Assembly (NCBI RefSeq): GCF_004000765.1 | Contig: NZ_BILW01000002.1 | Location: 62,001 to 126,000, forward strand | Reading direction: 5' to 3' | Source: Paenibacillus chondroitinus NBRC 15376 | GTDB taxonomy: Bacteria > Bacillota > Bacilli > Paenibacillales > NBRC-103111 | DNA length: 64,000 nt | Made by a program: the position numbers and the translations under genes | Notes under the pieces: model-generated | Database searches by the model: none | Told to the model about the DNA's origin: nothing | What the model saw: only the letters and a program-made list of their open reading frames with translations | Shown: positions 63,894-64,000 of the stretch, piece after piece | How positions within the stretch are numbered: position 1 is the stretch's first letter | Layout: each line of letters opens with the position of its first letter

Positions 63894-64000
63894 AATCCTC
63901 ACTCCTTTAACTCTTTTGGCCTATTGTAGCACACATCCCCATTAGGAAGTATATGGAAAAACAGCTTTATTCTACGCCTGCCTGCTCAACCAACGTGCGC

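Overview
The window looks like chromosome of a low- to mid-G+C, endospore-forming, naturally competent Bacillota, most likely Paenibacillus or a close relative. The reasons are the comEA-comEB-comEC and comER cluster, a leucine T-box in front of leuS, the yqeG-yqeH-aroE-yhbY-nadD-yqeK-rsfS block, a spoVAC-AD-AEb operon, a YesM/YesN two-component system beside a pectin-type sugar uptake operon, and strong GGAGG ribosome binding sites. No rRNA, tRNA or CRISPR array was recognised.

Bases 1-26949 are A+T-rich accessory DNA that I read as most of a Tn7-like transposon. Its right end (TGT...) lies inside comEC and leaves only the first ~296 codons of that gene. The transposition genes run leftwards as tniQ-tnsB-tnsC, with a second, separately placed tniQ and an XRE regulator; no tnsA was seen. 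A decayed group IIC-type intron sits just behind the tnsC terminator. The cargo is: a DUF1643 protein; a GNAT acetyltransferase; a 2061-bp IS21-like non-autonomous cassette with a perfect 5-bp target duplication that carries one exported copper-amine-oxidase-like/DUF5050 protein; a three-gene module of an 81-aa protein, an NA37 nucleoid-associated-like protein and a 500-aa membrane protein; a pentapeptide-like protein; an IS1595-type transposase; a complete type I restriction-modification operon (hsdM-hsdS-hsdR); a PD-(D/E)XK-like protein; and an AbiJ-NTD4-like abortive-infection candidate. Much of this is probable anti-phage or genome-defence cargo. The left transposon end is outside the window.

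From 26950 to about 38930 is core genome: the comEC remnant, comEB, comEA, comER, then leuS with T-box and promoter, a methyltransferase, a CvfB-like S1 protein, and rsfS, yqeK, nadD, yhbY, aroE, yqeH, yqeG, which read leftwards as one ribosome-assembly/NAD/shikimate block. Next are an esterase (39004-39783) and a MoxR-DUF58-transglutaminase operon (39845-44319).

From 44637 to 48850 are spore genes: a DUF421-DUF1657 protein, spoVAC, spoVAD, spoVAE, a divergent DUF1657 protein, and a papain-like peptidase followed by two very small genes that had not been obvious.

From 49318 to 60343 is a carbohydrate module: rhamnogalacturonan acetylesterase-like SGNH hydrolase, GH105 hydrolase, two ABC permeases and a lipoprotein, YesN/YesM regulators, and a GH42 beta-galactosidase. 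The last 3.5 kb hold two DinB-family proteins, a LysR regulator, an L-rhamnose mutarotase-like protein, a decayed MFS transporter and a palindromic intergenic repeat.
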